Positions 25,898-34,730 of a stretch of DNA of 64,000 bases are shown piece by piece. The DNA lies in NCBI RefSeq assembly GCF_035621455.1, contig NZ_CP141823.1:310001-374000 (forward strand), read 5' to 3'. The stretch comes from Vibrio natriegens NBRC 15636 = ATCC 14048 = DSM 759. GTDB taxonomy: Bacteria > Pseudomonadota > Gammaproteobacteria > Enterobacterales > Vibrionaceae. The position numbers and the translations under genes are program-made. The notes beneath the pieces were generated by a model that had not been told where the DNA came from, searched no databases, and worked only from the letters and a program-made list of their open reading frames with translations. The stretch's first letter is position 1; every line of letters starts with the position of its first letter.

Positions 25898-26559
25898 TAT
25901 TTACCTCTCCCTTTTAGATCTTGGACTTCGGCATCTGTTAAGTAACGGATCTTGCTGTCTTTAAGAATGAAAGCCAGTTTCGCGGTTTCTTCGAGCTCTT
26001 CTGCATTATCTACAGCATCTTCAAAGTCAGTGCCCGTGACGACAGGCCCATGATTCGCAAGTAAGAATGCTCGATAGTCGCTGGCTCGTTGTGACAATTC
26101 CTCTGCAATTTGTGGGTCACCCGGACGTAGGTAAGGGATAACCGGTAGCTCACCAATGCGCATCACATAATATGGAGTAAACGCTTTTATTGCGTTGTCA
26201 CGATCCAGCCCTTCCAGACACGACAGTGCGGTTAAGTAAGTCGAGTGAAGGTGCACAATCGCGTTACACTCAGAGTTGTTACGGTAAATTGCCAGATGGA
26301 ACGCCACCTCTTTTGATGGTTTCTTACCTGAGATGTGATTACCATCGATATCCACAACGGATAACTCTTCTGCTACAAGGCGGCCAAATGAAGAACCCGT
26401 CGGTGTTGCCAGAAAGTGGCCATTGGGTAATTTTATCGACAGGTTACCAGCACCACCGGTGGCGTAGCCGCGCTCAAACATAGAACGCGCCAGTGTTACC
26501 ATTTGTTCTCGAAGCTGTTGCTCCGTCTTAGAATTGTTGCTCATTCGTACCTCACTCAT
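25897..26559 (-). CDS. otnC: 3-oxo-tetronate 4-phosphate decarboxylase OtnC
   Basis: A 220-aa class II aldolase/adducin-fold enzyme. It has GYATGGAGNLSIKLPNG near residue 33, the metal-binding histidine motif AIVHLHSTYLTALSC near 100, and ANHGPVVTG near 168. In the OtnK-OtnC pathway it decarboxylates 3-oxo-tetronate 4-phosphate to dihydroxyacetone phosphate. Its start overlaps the otnK stop by four bases (ATGA). A second ATG five codons in is possible but less favoured by the overlap. Confidence 0.9.
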   Translation of the reverse strand: MSEVRMSNNSKTEQQLREQMVTLARSMFERGYATGGAGNLSIKLPNGHFLATPTGSSFGRLVAEELSVVDIDGNHISGKKPSKEVAFHLAIYRNNSECNAIVHLHSTYLTALSCLEGLDRDNAIKAFTPYYVMRIGELPVIPYLRPGDPQIAEELSQRASDYRAFLLANHGPVVTGTDFEDAVDNAEELEETAKLAFILKDSKIRYLTDAEVQDLKGRGK

Positions 26560-27812
26560 GCAAAGAATGATTGGGCTTTAGCGAAAAAGTTTTCGTCGCC
26601 AAAGTTGCCAGATTTAAGTGCCAGTGAAAGCTCACCTTCTACCGACTTAACCCAAGGAACACCTGGTGCGATTTGAGGGCCAATATGGAAACCTTTAACT
26701 TTCAGGCTTTGAGTAACGACACCCGAGGTTTCCCCTCCCGCGACAATAAAGTTCTTCACACCATTTGCTTGAAGTTTGACGGCGAGTTGGCTGAAGAACT
26801 GCTCTACCGCGTGACTTGAAGCCTGAGCGCCATATTGCTCTTGAATCGCTTTCAGAGCGCTCGCATCTGCGGTCGCGTAGACTAAAGGTGCGAATTCACT
26901 TGCGATATTTGTCATGACCCAATCGAAAACGACATCCGAGTAATCCTCATTAGTCAGACAGGCCTCAACATCGATAGCAAAATGAGGGGCTTGTTGCTTA
27001 TAAACCGAAACTTGTTGATTGGTCATCACAGAGCATGAGCCAGAAAATACCACCGTTGGTGCTTTTACAGGGTTACCAGCTTGCTTCGCATCACTCTGAT
27101 CTTCGAGCTGTTCAGCCCAGTTTTTAGCAAGCCCCGCTGCCAGACCTGAACCACCAGTAATAAGTTTTAGCGATTTAGCCGCTTCTCCCAGCGTAACCAG
27201 ATGCTGGGCGTTGAACGCATCGACTACAGCGTAACGATGACCTTGCTCTTTGAGTTGAGTAAAACGCTGAGTGACGGCCTCTGCACCTTGTTCAATCGTT
27301 TGGAAGTTAACCAAGCCGGTTGTACCTTTTGATTGAGCATTCATCATGCGGACCAAGCTTGAATCGGTCATTGGTGTCACTGGGTGATTACGCATACCAG
27401 AGTCACTTAGCAGATCCTCGAACACAAATAGATGCCCGTTGTAGACCGTACGACCATTTACTGGCAGAGCAGGACAAACGATCGTGAAGTCTTCACCAAG
27501 TTCAGCCAGTAATGCGTCAGTAACAGGGCCAATATTGCCTTCTGCTGTGCTGTCAAATGTTGAGCAGTACTTGAAATAGAACTGCTGACAACCTTGTTCT
27601 TGTAACCACTGAAGTGCAGCGACAGAGTCTTGGATTGCTTCGTCAACAGGGCATGAGCGAGATTTCAGACTGATCACAACCGCATCCGCGTTTACGTCAA
27701 TCTCTGTTGCTGGGATTCCGTTTAATTGCACAGTTCGCATGCCGTTTTCAACCAGAAAACCAGCAATATCTGTTGCGCCAGTAAAGTCATCCGCGATAAC
27801 GCCTAATAACAT
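26556..27812 (-). CDS. otnK: 3-oxo-tetronate kinase OtnK
   Basis: A 418-aa four-carbon acid sugar kinase (DUF1537 family). The N-terminal domain begins LLGVIADDFTGATDIAGFLVENGM, the typical substrate-binding start. The C-terminal nucleotide-binding domain contains VVFSGSCSVMTNQQV (about 265) and VAGGETSGVVTQSL (about 365). It phosphorylates 3-oxo-tetronate before OtnC acts. It lies 24 bases after ltnD and overlaps otnC, and its order matches E. coli ygbK. Confidence 0.93.
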   Translation of the reverse strand: MLLGVIADDFTGATDIAGFLVENGMRTVQLNGIPATEIDVNADAVVISLKSRSCPVDEAIQDSVAALQWLQEQGCQQFYFKYCSTFDSTAEGNIGPVTDALLAELGEDFTIVCPALPVNGRTVYNGHLFVFEDLLSDSGMRNHPVTPMTDSSLVRMMNAQSKGTTGLVNFQTIEQGAEAVTQRFTQLKEQGHRYAVVDAFNAQHLVTLGEAAKSLKLITGGSGLAAGLAKNWAEQLEDQSDAKQAGNPVKAPTVVFSGSCSVMTNQQVSVYKQQAPHFAIDVEACLTNEDYSDVVFDWVMTNIASEFAPLVYATADASALKAIQEQYGAQASSHAVEQFFSQLAVKLQANGVKNFIVAGGETSGVVTQSLKVKGFHIGPQIAPGVPWVKSVEGELSLALKSGNFGDENFFAKAQSFFA

Positions 27813-27836
27813 ATTTACTTCTCCACTCCAGTACGC

Positions 27837-28736
27837 CTACTTATCTACACCAGGTAATTCAATGCCATCAAAAATCTTGATCACCGCACTGTCGTCTTCC
27901 TGACCAAAACCAGCGTTGCTTGCGCTGACAAACATGTTTAGTGCTGCACTAGACAACGCCAGTGGAAATTTAAGATCTTTCGCTGTCTCAGACACAAGGT
28001 TGAGATCCTTAACAAAGATATCGACCATCGATTTTGGTGAATAATCGCCATCGACCACATGCTTCATACGGTTCTCAAACATCCAAGAGTTACCCGCAGC
28101 GTTTGTTACCACGTCGTACATAAGATCCAGAGGGATATTTGCGCGGGCCGCGAGTGCCATGGCTTCTGCGCCGGCAGCAATATGAACACCAGCTAATAAC
28201 TGGTGGATGATCTTAACTGTCGCGCCGAGGCCAATCGCTTCACCAATGTTGTAAACTTTTGCTGCTGTGGCTTTGAGGACGGGCTCGAGTGCATCAAATG
28301 TACTTTGAGCACCAGATGCCATGATAGTCATTTCACCAGCTTCTGCTTTCACTGCACCTCCCGATACTGGCGCATCCAGCATTACCAGATTGTGCTCTGC
28401 AAGTTTTGCTTCTATTTGCTTAGCAGCATCAGCAGAAATCGTTGCTGAGACCATTACTGGCGTATTCGGTTTTAATGAAGCTGCAAGACCTGTTTGAAAT
28501 AATACGGTATTTACTTGTTGTGCATTCACGACAAGGACCAGAACAGAATCCAGCTTATCGGCAAACTCCACCGCATTGGTTGAAACGGCTTTTGCGCCAA
28601 ATTCCGCTAACTCTTCAAGAGCTTGAGGATTTAAATCAAAACCATAAACATCAAGACCTGCACGCACACAAGATTTTGCAGCGCCCATACCCATTGATCC
28701 TAAACCGATCACACCGACAGATTGAACTTCACTCAT
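27837..28736 (-). CDS. ltnD: L-threonate dehydrogenase LtnD
   Basis: A 299-aa NAD(P)-dependent dehydrogenase of the 3-hydroxyisobutyrate dehydrogenase family. The Rossmann motif GVIGLGSMGMGAA lies at residue 8. The substrate-binding DAPVSGGAVKAEAG near 121 and the catalytic-lysine region GATVKIIHQLLAG near 171 are intact. In this operon context it is the LtnD/YgbJ type that oxidises L-threonate (or a related tetronate) to 2-oxo-tetronate. It is the first gene of the operon, divergent from a DeoR regulator across 280 bases. Confidence 0.88.
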   Translation of the reverse strand: MSEVQSVGVIGLGSMGMGAAKSCVRAGLDVYGFDLNPQALEELAEFGAKAVSTNAVEFADKLDSVLVLVVNAQQVNTVLFQTGLAASLKPNTPVMVSATISADAAKQIEAKLAEHNLVMLDAPVSGGAVKAEAGEMTIMASGAQSTFDALEPVLKATAAKVYNIGEAIGLGATVKIIHQLLAGVHIAAGAEAMALAARANIPLDLMYDVVTNAAGNSWMFENRMKHVVDGDYSPKSMVDIFVKDLNLVSETAKDLKFPLALSSAALNMFVSASNAGFGQEDDSAVIKIFDGIELPGVDK

Positions 28737-28914
28737 AGTAACAATGCCTTCTTGGTAAATATTGAACTGAATTTTGTTAATTCTTGTTTATTGGTTGTGA
28801 TTATATGTGAAGGTTAACATCTGGACTCCGCTCTAAGTCACATTTTTAACAAATATTAACATTTAACTGATATTTCACTCGTTATAAGTGTAGTAACACC
28901 GTTGTTTTGAGTAA

Positions 28915-28964
28915 GTTCACATCCTTAACACTGTTAACGCAACATATGTTCACAGATATTCACA
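28915..28964. promoter_or_regulatory. Candidate DeoR-family operator region for the threonate operon
   Basis: GTTCACA occurs at 28915-28921 and 28948-28954, and ATTCACA at 28958-28964, so the last two copies are exactly ten bases apart on the same helix face. Several TTAACA/GTTAAC elements lie in the same 280-base divergent intergenic region. Phased direct repeats are common for DeoR-type repressors. The binding assignment is inferred. Confidence 0.45.
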
Positions 28965-29016
28965 AAATAGAGAAAGGTTGTTAGGATACTGAAAAACAAG
29001 AACATGAAGTGAAATA

Positions 29017-29790
29017 ATGATTCCAGCAGAACGTCAAAGAACAATTTTGTCCCTTCTATCACAGCAAGAAGTCCTCAGTATCTCTGATTTAACAGAGCAT
29101 CTCGGTGTGTCACACATGACGATTCGTCGTGATATTGTGAAACTAGAGTCTTCGGGAAAAGTAGTCTCTGTTTCCGGCGGGGTGCAGCTTGCTCAGGTGC
29201 TGCATAGTGAGTTGTCACACGATGCGAAAGTAGAACAACAGGCTGATGAAAAGGCGCACATTGCTCAAATTGCCGCGACGTTAATAGATAAAGATGCCAC
29301 GGTATATTTGGATGCAGGCACAACGGCGTTAAGTATTGCCCATCGAATCGTCGACCGGGATGATCTGCTGGTGATCACCAATGACTTTTCGATAGCGGCT
29401 TACCTAATGACCCATAGTCAATGTGAGCTATACCATACAGGTGGAAAGGTTGATCGCGAAAACCAATCGAGTATTGGCGGAAAGGTTGCTGAATTCCTCG
29501 CGGGAATGAACATTGATATCGCCTTCATATCGTCTTCATCTTGGAGCTTAAAAGGACTGTCTACACCCAATGAAGGCAAAGTGTGGGTTAAAAAAGCTAT
29601 AGCAAAAGCGGCGCAAACAAACTACCTGATTTCCGACTCTACCAAATATGGTCGCGTCGGTAGTTTCCACGCGTTAGATATTGAGGAGTTTGATGGCATC
29701 ATCACCGATCTGAACCTATCGCAAGTCGTTAAAGTAGAGCTTATGGATAAAGGTTTGACCGTGCTTGATAAATTACCCTCTCTGGGCTGA
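29017..29790 (+). CDS. DeoR-family transcriptional regulator (YgbI-like)
   Basis: A 257-aa DeoR-type regulator. The N-terminal HTH (MIPAERQRTILSLLSQQ, then LGVSHMTIRRDIVKLES at residues 28-44) is classical. The C-terminal sugar-phosphate-sensing domain has YLDAGTTALSIAHR near 98 and the ISSSSW stretch near 170. It is divergent from ltnD and occupies the same position as E. coli ygbI. It is therefore the probable repressor of the threonate operon, with a phosphorylated intermediate as likely inducer. Confidence 0.9.
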   Translation: MIPAERQRTILSLLSQQEVLSISDLTEHLGVSHMTIRRDIVKLESSGKVVSVSGGVQLAQVLHSELSHDAKVEQQADEKAHIAQIAATLIDKDATVYLDAGTTALSIAHRIVDRDDLLVITNDFSIAAYLMTHSQCELYHTGGKVDRENQSSIGGKVAEFLAGMNIDIAFISSSSWSLKGLSTPNEGKVWVKKAIAKAAQTNYLISDSTKYGRVGSFHALDIEEFDGIITDLNLSQVVKVELMDKGLTVLDKLPSLG

Positions 29791-29797
29791 CAAAAAA

Positions 29798-30637
29798 TCA
29801 TCGAATGGCAATCCTTCCCTCATGCTGGTTAACAGGTGCGGGAAAGGCTTTGTCTAGCTCTCGAATATCCTCTTCGGTCAGTACAATTTTTACTGAATCT
29901 AGATTCTCTTTCGTACGTGCAATCGAGCTGGACTTGGGAATCGCAACCACGCCTTTTTGTCGAGTCAGCCAGGCTAATGCGATTTGAGCGGCCGTCGCTT
30001 GGTGACGTTCCGCGATAGTTATCAGTTCTGGATGATGTAACAAAGCGCCCTGATCGAGTGGACAATACGCCATCATCGCCATGTTGTGTTTGTCGCAAAA
30101 CGGTTTCACAGCCCACTCCGGTTCACGATGCGAAAGGTTATAGAGTACTTGATCTGTTGCGCATAGCCCAACCTTGTCAGCCGCGCAAAAATCTTCCAGC
30201 TCATCGATATCAAGATTACTCACCCCATAGTCACGAATTTTACCTTGGGTTTTTAGCTGATAAAGTGCTTCCAGAGTTTCCTCAAACGGGACGGTACCCG
30301 ACCAATGCAGCAGATAAAGATCGAGATGATCCGTATTCAAACGGGTCAAGCTTCGCTCACAAGCCGCAATTACGCCTTCTCTGGAGGCGTTGTGGGGATA
30401 AAACTTACTAACCACATACAATCTGTCGCGATATCCAGCCATTGCCTCACCAGCAATACGTTCGGCTTCACCTTCGCCATACATTTCTGCACAATCGATT
30501 AACTTCGCGCCATATTCAATACCAAAGCGTAACGCGTCGATTTCCTGTTGTCGCGATCGTGGGTCCTCGCCCATGTACCAGCTTCCCAGCCCCAACTGTG
30601 GTATCACGTTACCACTGGGTAAAATAAATTCAGCCAT
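29798..30637 (-). CDS. Aldo/keto reductase (YeaE-like)
   Basis: A 279-aa TIM-barrel NADPH-dependent reductase. The catalytic tetrad is recognisable: Asp and Tyr in IDCAEMYGEGEAE (about residues 48-60), Lys in VVSKFYPHN (about 75) and His in LYLLHWSG (about 108). The C-terminal NADP-binding segment is VVAIPKSSSIARTKENLD. The N-terminus with GSWYMGEDPRSR and the overall length resemble E. coli YeaE, a methylglyoxal reductase. The physiological substrate is uncertain. It is convergent with the DeoR gene, seven bases apart. Confidence 0.88.
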   Translation of the reverse strand: MAEFILPSGNVIPQLGLGSWYMGEDPRSRQQEIDALRFGIEYGAKLIDCAEMYGEGEAERIAGEAMAGYRDRLYVVSKFYPHNASREGVIAACERSLTRLNTDHLDLYLLHWSGTVPFEETLEALYQLKTQGKIRDYGVSNLDIDELEDFCAADKVGLCATDQVLYNLSHREPEWAVKPFCDKHNMAMMAYCPLDQGALLHHPELITIAERHQATAAQIALAWLTRQKGVVAIPKSSSIARTKENLDSVKIVLTEEDIRELDKAFPAPVNQHEGRIAIR

Positions 30638-31051
30638 CCCACCTTCCCTACGCTTTATATTTTGTGTCGCTCGACATTAATCCGTGCAGTCTGCGAATCA
30701 CTTGATTTGGGTTACACATATAAAAATGTAGGCGTGTTCTCGCAGCTCGTAAACAAGCAATTCAATCAACCATTGCCACGATGTAATCACGCCAAGTCAA
30801 TGCACCACTTGAGGTCAAAGGTTCTATATCTCTCACCAGTTTGGTTCGAATATCGACCCTATTCCGGCAACATAAATGCACTGAATCATCAATCCATATA
30901 GGAACATAGCGAATTTCCAAGCTGGCATACTTCTGGCTTAGTCACTTTGCTTTTAATGGTTTTCGGTTGTTACATACACTACTCTATTGACAAGGGCTTA
31001 CACAGATAAGTCAAAAACCATGGGTATCAAACATATTCAATGGAGTGACTT
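30638..31051 (+). other. 414-base gene-free stretch upstream of guaD
   Basis: A 79-codon open frame at 30662-30901 has no convincing ribosome binding site and an atypical composition, so it is not called. A TTGACA hexamer at 30987-30992 has no good -10 at normal spacing. I see nothing else distinctive; the region presumably holds the promoters of the divergent aldo/keto reductase and guanine deaminase genes. Confidence 0.5.
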
Positions 31052-32437
31052 ATGAACCACAAATCGAACGTTCTATACTTAAAGAATACTGAACCATTTT
31101 CTTCTGACTCGATGCCGAAAACGATGGCGATACGTGCGAGCTTGCTCCACTTTCTCGAAGATCCTGCCAAGGTCACCAACCCCAAACACGCTTTTCAATA
31201 TTTTGAAGACGGTCTGTTAGTCGTTGAAGATGGTCTCATCAAAGACGTGAAAGCGTTCAGCAATTCAGATACAACTCAATATGCCGACATCGTGGATTAT
31301 CGCGGCAAACTTATCGTGCCAGGCTTTATTGATACTCACATTCACTACCCTCAAACAGAGATGATTGCTTCGTATGGCAAACAGTTACTCGAATGGCTAG
31401 AGAATTATACCTTCCCAACCGAGAGGCAGTTTGAAGACAAAATACATGCAAAAGTGATCTCCCGATTCTTTATTAATGAGCTGCTAAAAAATGGCACCAC
31501 CAGCGCTTTAGTTTTCGGTACGGTTCATCCCGAATCCATCGACGCTCTGTTTGAAGAAGCGCTTGAGAAAAACATGCGTATTATCGCCGGTAAAGTCATG
31601 ATGGATCGCAATGCACCGGACTACTTACTCGACACGCCAGAGTCCAGTTACAAAGACAGCAAGGCACTGATTGAGAAATGGCACAATCACAAACGCCTTC
31701 AATACGCTATTACCCCAAGGTTTGCTCCTACGTCGTCGCGTGAGCAATTAACAGCAGCGGGCAAACTCAAAGCAGAATTCCCAGATGTTTACGTTCAAAC
31801 CCACCTCTCTGAAAGCAAAAATGAAGTGGAATGGGTGAAGTCTCTTTTCCCTGAACACGAAGACTATTTTTCTGTCTACCAACACTACGGTCTGGCTGGT
31901 GATCGCTCCGTCTTTGCCCATGCGATTCATCTCACTGAACGGGAGTGGAATGCTTTTGAGGACACGGATTCTGTTATCTCGTTCTGTCCTACCTCAAATC
32001 TGTTTCTTGGTAGCGGGCTTTTCGATTTAGAGAAAGCCGAACAGAAGAATGTACGCGTGGGATTAGGGACTGACGTGGGTGCTGGCACCAGTTTTAGCCA
32101 GTTCCAAACCTTAAATGAAGCTTATAAAGTCATGCAGTTACAAGATAAAAAACTGTCCCCATTTAAAGGATTATATCTCGCGACTCTTGGCGGGGCGAAA
32201 TCACTCAGTATCGACGACAAAGTTGGTAACTTTGAAATAGGCAAAGAAGCCGATTTTGCAGTCTTAGACTGGGCCGCAACAGACTTACAACACCTTCGAC
32301 AGCAACATGCGAAAAGTCTGGAAGATAAGCTGTTCGCGCTGATGATATTAGGGGATGATCGAAACGTAGATGCCACCTACGTTGATGGTAAGTTGGTCTA
32401 TTCCTCCACCGATCACTTAGTGACAACACTAACCTAA
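31052..32437 (+). CDS. guaD: Guanine deaminase
   Basis: A 461-aa amidohydrolase-family enzyme converting guanine to xanthine and ammonia. Metal-binding motif PGFIDTHIHYPQTEM lies near residue 88, followed by the family-typical YGKQLLEWLENYTFPTE. Further metal ligands are seen in QTHLSESKNEVEWV near 250, FAHAIHLTE near 288 and GLGTDVGAGTS near 338. The length fits GuaD. The start is supported by GGAG nine bases upstream. It appears monocistronic and is followed by a strong terminator. The product feeds purine catabolism or salvage; no xanthine-degrading genes are adjacent. Confidence 0.95.
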   Translation: MNHKSNVLYLKNTEPFSSDSMPKTMAIRASLLHFLEDPAKVTNPKHAFQYFEDGLLVVEDGLIKDVKAFSNSDTTQYADIVDYRGKLIVPGFIDTHIHYPQTEMIASYGKQLLEWLENYTFPTERQFEDKIHAKVISRFFINELLKNGTTSALVFGTVHPESIDALFEEALEKNMRIIAGKVMMDRNAPDYLLDTPESSYKDSKALIEKWHNHKRLQYAITPRFAPTSSREQLTAAGKLKAEFPDVYVQTHLSESKNEVEWVKSLFPEHEDYFSVYQHYGLAGDRSVFAHAIHLTEREWNAFEDTDSVISFCPTSNLFLGSGLFDLEKAEQKNVRVGLGTDVGAGTSFSQFQTLNEAYKVMQLQDKKLSPFKGLYLATLGGAKSLSIDDKVGNFEIGKEADFAVLDWAATDLQHLRQQHAKSLEDKLFALMILGDDRNVDATYVDGKLVYSSTDHLVTTLT

Positions 32438-32441
32438 AGCG

Positions 32442-32467
32442 AAATCCCCCATCTGATGGGGGATTTT
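32442..32467. terminator. Bidirectional terminator between guaD and the nitrilase gene
   Basis: AAATCCCCC pairs with GGGGGATTT around an eight-base spacer. It sits between two convergent stops (guaD at 32437, nitrilase at 32469), with T-rich flanks on both strands. Confidence 0.85.
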
Positions 32468-32468
32468 C

Positions 32469-33413
32469 TTACTCGGCTTCCCTGATACGCAGAGATGTTT
32501 GCGGCGCTCGATTTACGTTGAGTGTAAATATGTCTGGGCGAGAGTAATGGCCTGCAACGTCGAAAGAGCGTCTGGCGGCAGCAACTTTATCTGTATCAAT
32601 ATCGCAATACAAAATCCCTTCCTCTTCATGCAATGGGGCAACTAACGTCTCCCCGCCGGGGGCGATGACGGTGGAGTCTCCGCCGTTAATCCACTCGTCT
32701 TTATCAGGATAGAGGGTTTCTTTTTCTGGGAAGTCATCAGGCAGATCGTTAACTCTCAACAAATTACCACTGCCGACAACGTAGCATCTGCCCTCTCTGG
32801 CGATATGGCGCAAGCTTTCAGTCCAGTCCGAGCCGCTGTCATAAGTAGGCGCAATGTAGATTTCGACGCCCTGAGCATAAAGCGCATAACGTGCCAACGG
32901 CATGTAATTTTCCCAGCAAACGAGTGCGCCAATCCTGCCAACCGGTGTGTCTATTACCCGTAATCCAGTCGCATCACCAAAGCCCCATACCATTCTCTCT
33001 GGGTTAGTCGGCATCAGTTTTCGATGCACATTGATGAGATTACCCTCATGACAAACCGTGATGTAAGTGTTGTATAGCGTTGTTCGGCTGACGCTGGAGT
33101 CGCGTTCATTAATGCCGCATACAACCGTGACGTGATGACGCTTTGCCGCTTCATAAATCGGCTCTAAATCCGATGAGCTTAAATCAACCGCGTTGCTCAT
33201 TAAGCGTTGATAAAGACTGTCTGTTGTCCCCCAATCTTTGCCAGGGCGCAAACGCCATAACCAGACGGGATAACCAGGAATAAAGGCTTCAGTAAAAACA
33301 ACAAGCTCTGCGCCGTTATTCGCAGCAGACTGAATACTTTCAACCACCAACGCGATGCTCTGCTGCTTATCTAAAAATCCAGACGCACGTTGAACCACAG
33401 CTAACTTTTTCAT
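32469..33413 (-). CDS. Nitrilase/carbon-nitrogen hydrolase family protein
   Basis: A 314-aa enzyme with the complete nitrilase triad: glutamate in VFTEAFIPGYP (about residue 42), lysine in VHRKLMPTNPER (about 130) and cysteine in GALVCWENYMPL (about 165). The CWEN context and length are those of true (branch 1) nitrilases acting on nitriles rather than amidases. It should convert a nitrile to its carboxylic acid and ammonia; the natural substrate is not evident. GGGAGG precedes the ATG. A LysR regulator is divergent across 148 bases with TGTGCA repeats. Arylacetonitriles would give arylacetates that the paa pathway could use, but that link is speculative. Confidence 0.88.
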   Translation of the reverse strand: MKKLAVVQRASGFLDKQQSIALVVESIQSAANNGAELVVFTEAFIPGYPVWLWRLRPGKDWGTTDSLYQRLMSNAVDLSSSDLEPIYEAAKRHHVTVVCGINERDSSVSRTTLYNTYITVCHEGNLINVHRKLMPTNPERMVWGFGDATGLRVIDTPVGRIGALVCWENYMPLARYALYAQGVEIYIAPTYDSGSDWTESLRHIAREGRCYVVGSGNLLRVNDLPDDFPEKETLYPDKDEWINGGDSTVIAPGGETLVAPLHEEEGILYCDIDTDKVAAARRSFDVAGHYSRPDIFTLNVNRAPQTSLRIREAE

Positions 33414-33469
33414 GACAACACCTCCCTCAGGAACTCGATTCTCACTCTATTAATGAGCAAACTTTTTAA

Positions 33470-33547
33470 TGTGCAAGATCAGTTTAGGTGTGCAAAAATT
33501 AAAACGTTATCCCCAAAAAATGCCCATTAACTGTGCAAAAATGCACA
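33470..33547. promoter_or_regulatory. TGTGCA repeat cluster in the nitrilase/LysR divergent region
   Basis: TGTGCA occurs at 33470, 33489 and 33532, and the last copy forms an inverted repeat TGTGCA-AAAA-TGCACA (33532-33547). The spacing of 19 and 43 bases is close to two and four helical turns. This is a plausible operator array for the adjacent LysR regulator. Confidence 0.5.
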
Positions 33548-33561
33548 CAAGGACGGTTTGT

Positions 33562-34437
33562 ATGAACTGGGATGATCTAAAGATATTTTTGGCCGTCGCT
33601 CGCCGTGGTTCTGTCAGTGGCGCAGGCGCTGAGCTTGGGGTACAACACTCCACCGTTTCAAGACGCCTTCGAGCAATGGAAAACAAGCTTGGCGTGCGCT
33701 TAGTAGAGCGTATGCAAGGAGGCTATGGGCTGACGCTCGCGGGTGAAAAACTCAGAGCGACTGCCGAGCATGTCGAGCGAGAAGTACTCAACGCTGAGGA
33801 CATGTTGTCTGGCCAAGATAAACTTCTCAAAGGCACGCTGCGAGTGACGGTCGTTCACCACATCGCATACGCTTTTTTCCTTCCCATATTTGCTCGTTTT
33901 CACCAAACCTACCCGGACATCGATCTGGAAATACAATCTTCAAACACCTACTTGAGTATGCCGCACCGAGAGACTGACGTTGCACTGCGAGTCACTAATA
34001 ATCCAGCGGAAGTACTGATTGGGAAGAAGTTAATCACTTTTGCATCAGCGATATACGGCAGCAAATCTTATCTAGAACATTTAAAGAAAACGGGCGACAA
34101 GCCAAATTGGATCGGAACTGAGTGCTGCGACTTCCACCGCGCCTGGACGAAAGAGGTTTGCCCGGAAGGAAAGCACGACTTCACCGTTGATGATACGGGA
34201 TTAGCACATATGGCGATAAAACAAGGCGTCGGACTCTCTTTCTTACCCTGCTTTATCGGTGATTCTGATGACGATTTGGCTCGATACGATGAACAATTCT
34301 CTGCTTTCTATGGTCTGGATTTGTGGATGTTGCTCCACGAAGATCTAAGACATACCGAGCGCGTACGAGCGTTTCGAAACTTTGTCATTGAAGAAGTTGA
34401 GAAGCAGCGCGACAAACTAGAAGGTCGTTTGAGATAA
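33562..34437 (+). CDS. LysR-family transcriptional regulator (divergent from the nitrilase)
   Basis: A 291-aa LysR regulator. It begins MNWDDLKIFLAVARRGSVSGAG, with the recognition helix region LGVQHSTVSRRLRAMENKLG at about residues 27-46. The effector-binding domain follows from about 90. The ATG at 33562 is chosen over one at 33469 because AAGGA lies eight bases upstream and homologues start with MNWDDL. The longer frame would also run through the TGTGCA operator array. It is probably the regulator of the nitrilase gene and of itself. Confidence 0.88.
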   Translation: MNWDDLKIFLAVARRGSVSGAGAELGVQHSTVSRRLRAMENKLGVRLVERMQGGYGLTLAGEKLRATAEHVEREVLNAEDMLSGQDKLLKGTLRVTVVHHIAYAFFLPIFARFHQTYPDIDLEIQSSNTYLSMPHRETDVALRVTNNPAEVLIGKKLITFASAIYGSKSYLEHLKKTGDKPNWIGTECCDFHRAWTKEVCPEGKHDFTVDDTGLAHMAIKQGVGLSFLPCFIGDSDDDLARYDEQFSAFYGLDLWMLLHEDLRHTERVRAFRNFVIEEVEKQRDKLEGRLR

Positions 34438-34439
34438 CG

Positions 34440-34718
34440 TTAATCCAGCAATATCTCATAATGGCGTTCTACATTATTAGTCACTTTCCCCCAATGTGAC
34501 TCCTTTACCCTTACTTGGTGAGCCTCAAATGCAGCCTCATCGACGAACTCTTCGTACACATCAAATCGCAATGAGTTTTCTGCACTTTGGGTAACGCGAA
34601 ATGTAATGCAACCAGCTTCTTCCAACGTCAGGCGCTTATGTTTTTCCAGTTCTTGCTTTACCACCTGCAATTCCGATTCTGGCACCAAAATATGGCCTTT
34701 CAAGATCACTTTCGACAT
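34440..34718 (-). CDS. ABM-domain protein (putative quinol monooxygenase-like)
   Basis: A 92-aa dimeric alpha-beta barrel (ABM) protein. It opens VILKGHILVPESELQVVKQELEKH and shows the family pattern GCITFRVTQ near residue 40, RFDVYEEFVDEAAFEAHQ near 53-70. Members include small cofactor-free monooxygenases (YgiN-like) and quorum-signal-related proteins, so function is uncertain. It lies 12 bases downstream of a GNAT gene on the same strand, probably in one operon, and is convergent with the LysR gene. Confidence 0.8.
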   Translation of the reverse strand: MSKVILKGHILVPESELQVVKQELEKHKRLTLEEAGCITFRVTQSAENSLRFDVYEEFVDEAAFEAHQVRVKESHWGKVTNNVERHYEILLD

Positions 34719-34730
34719 GGATTAACCTAA

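Noticed and set aside
30662..30901. 79-codon open frame upstream of guaD
   Set aside because: No ribosome binding site near the ATG, atypical composition, and it lies in a divergent promoter region.
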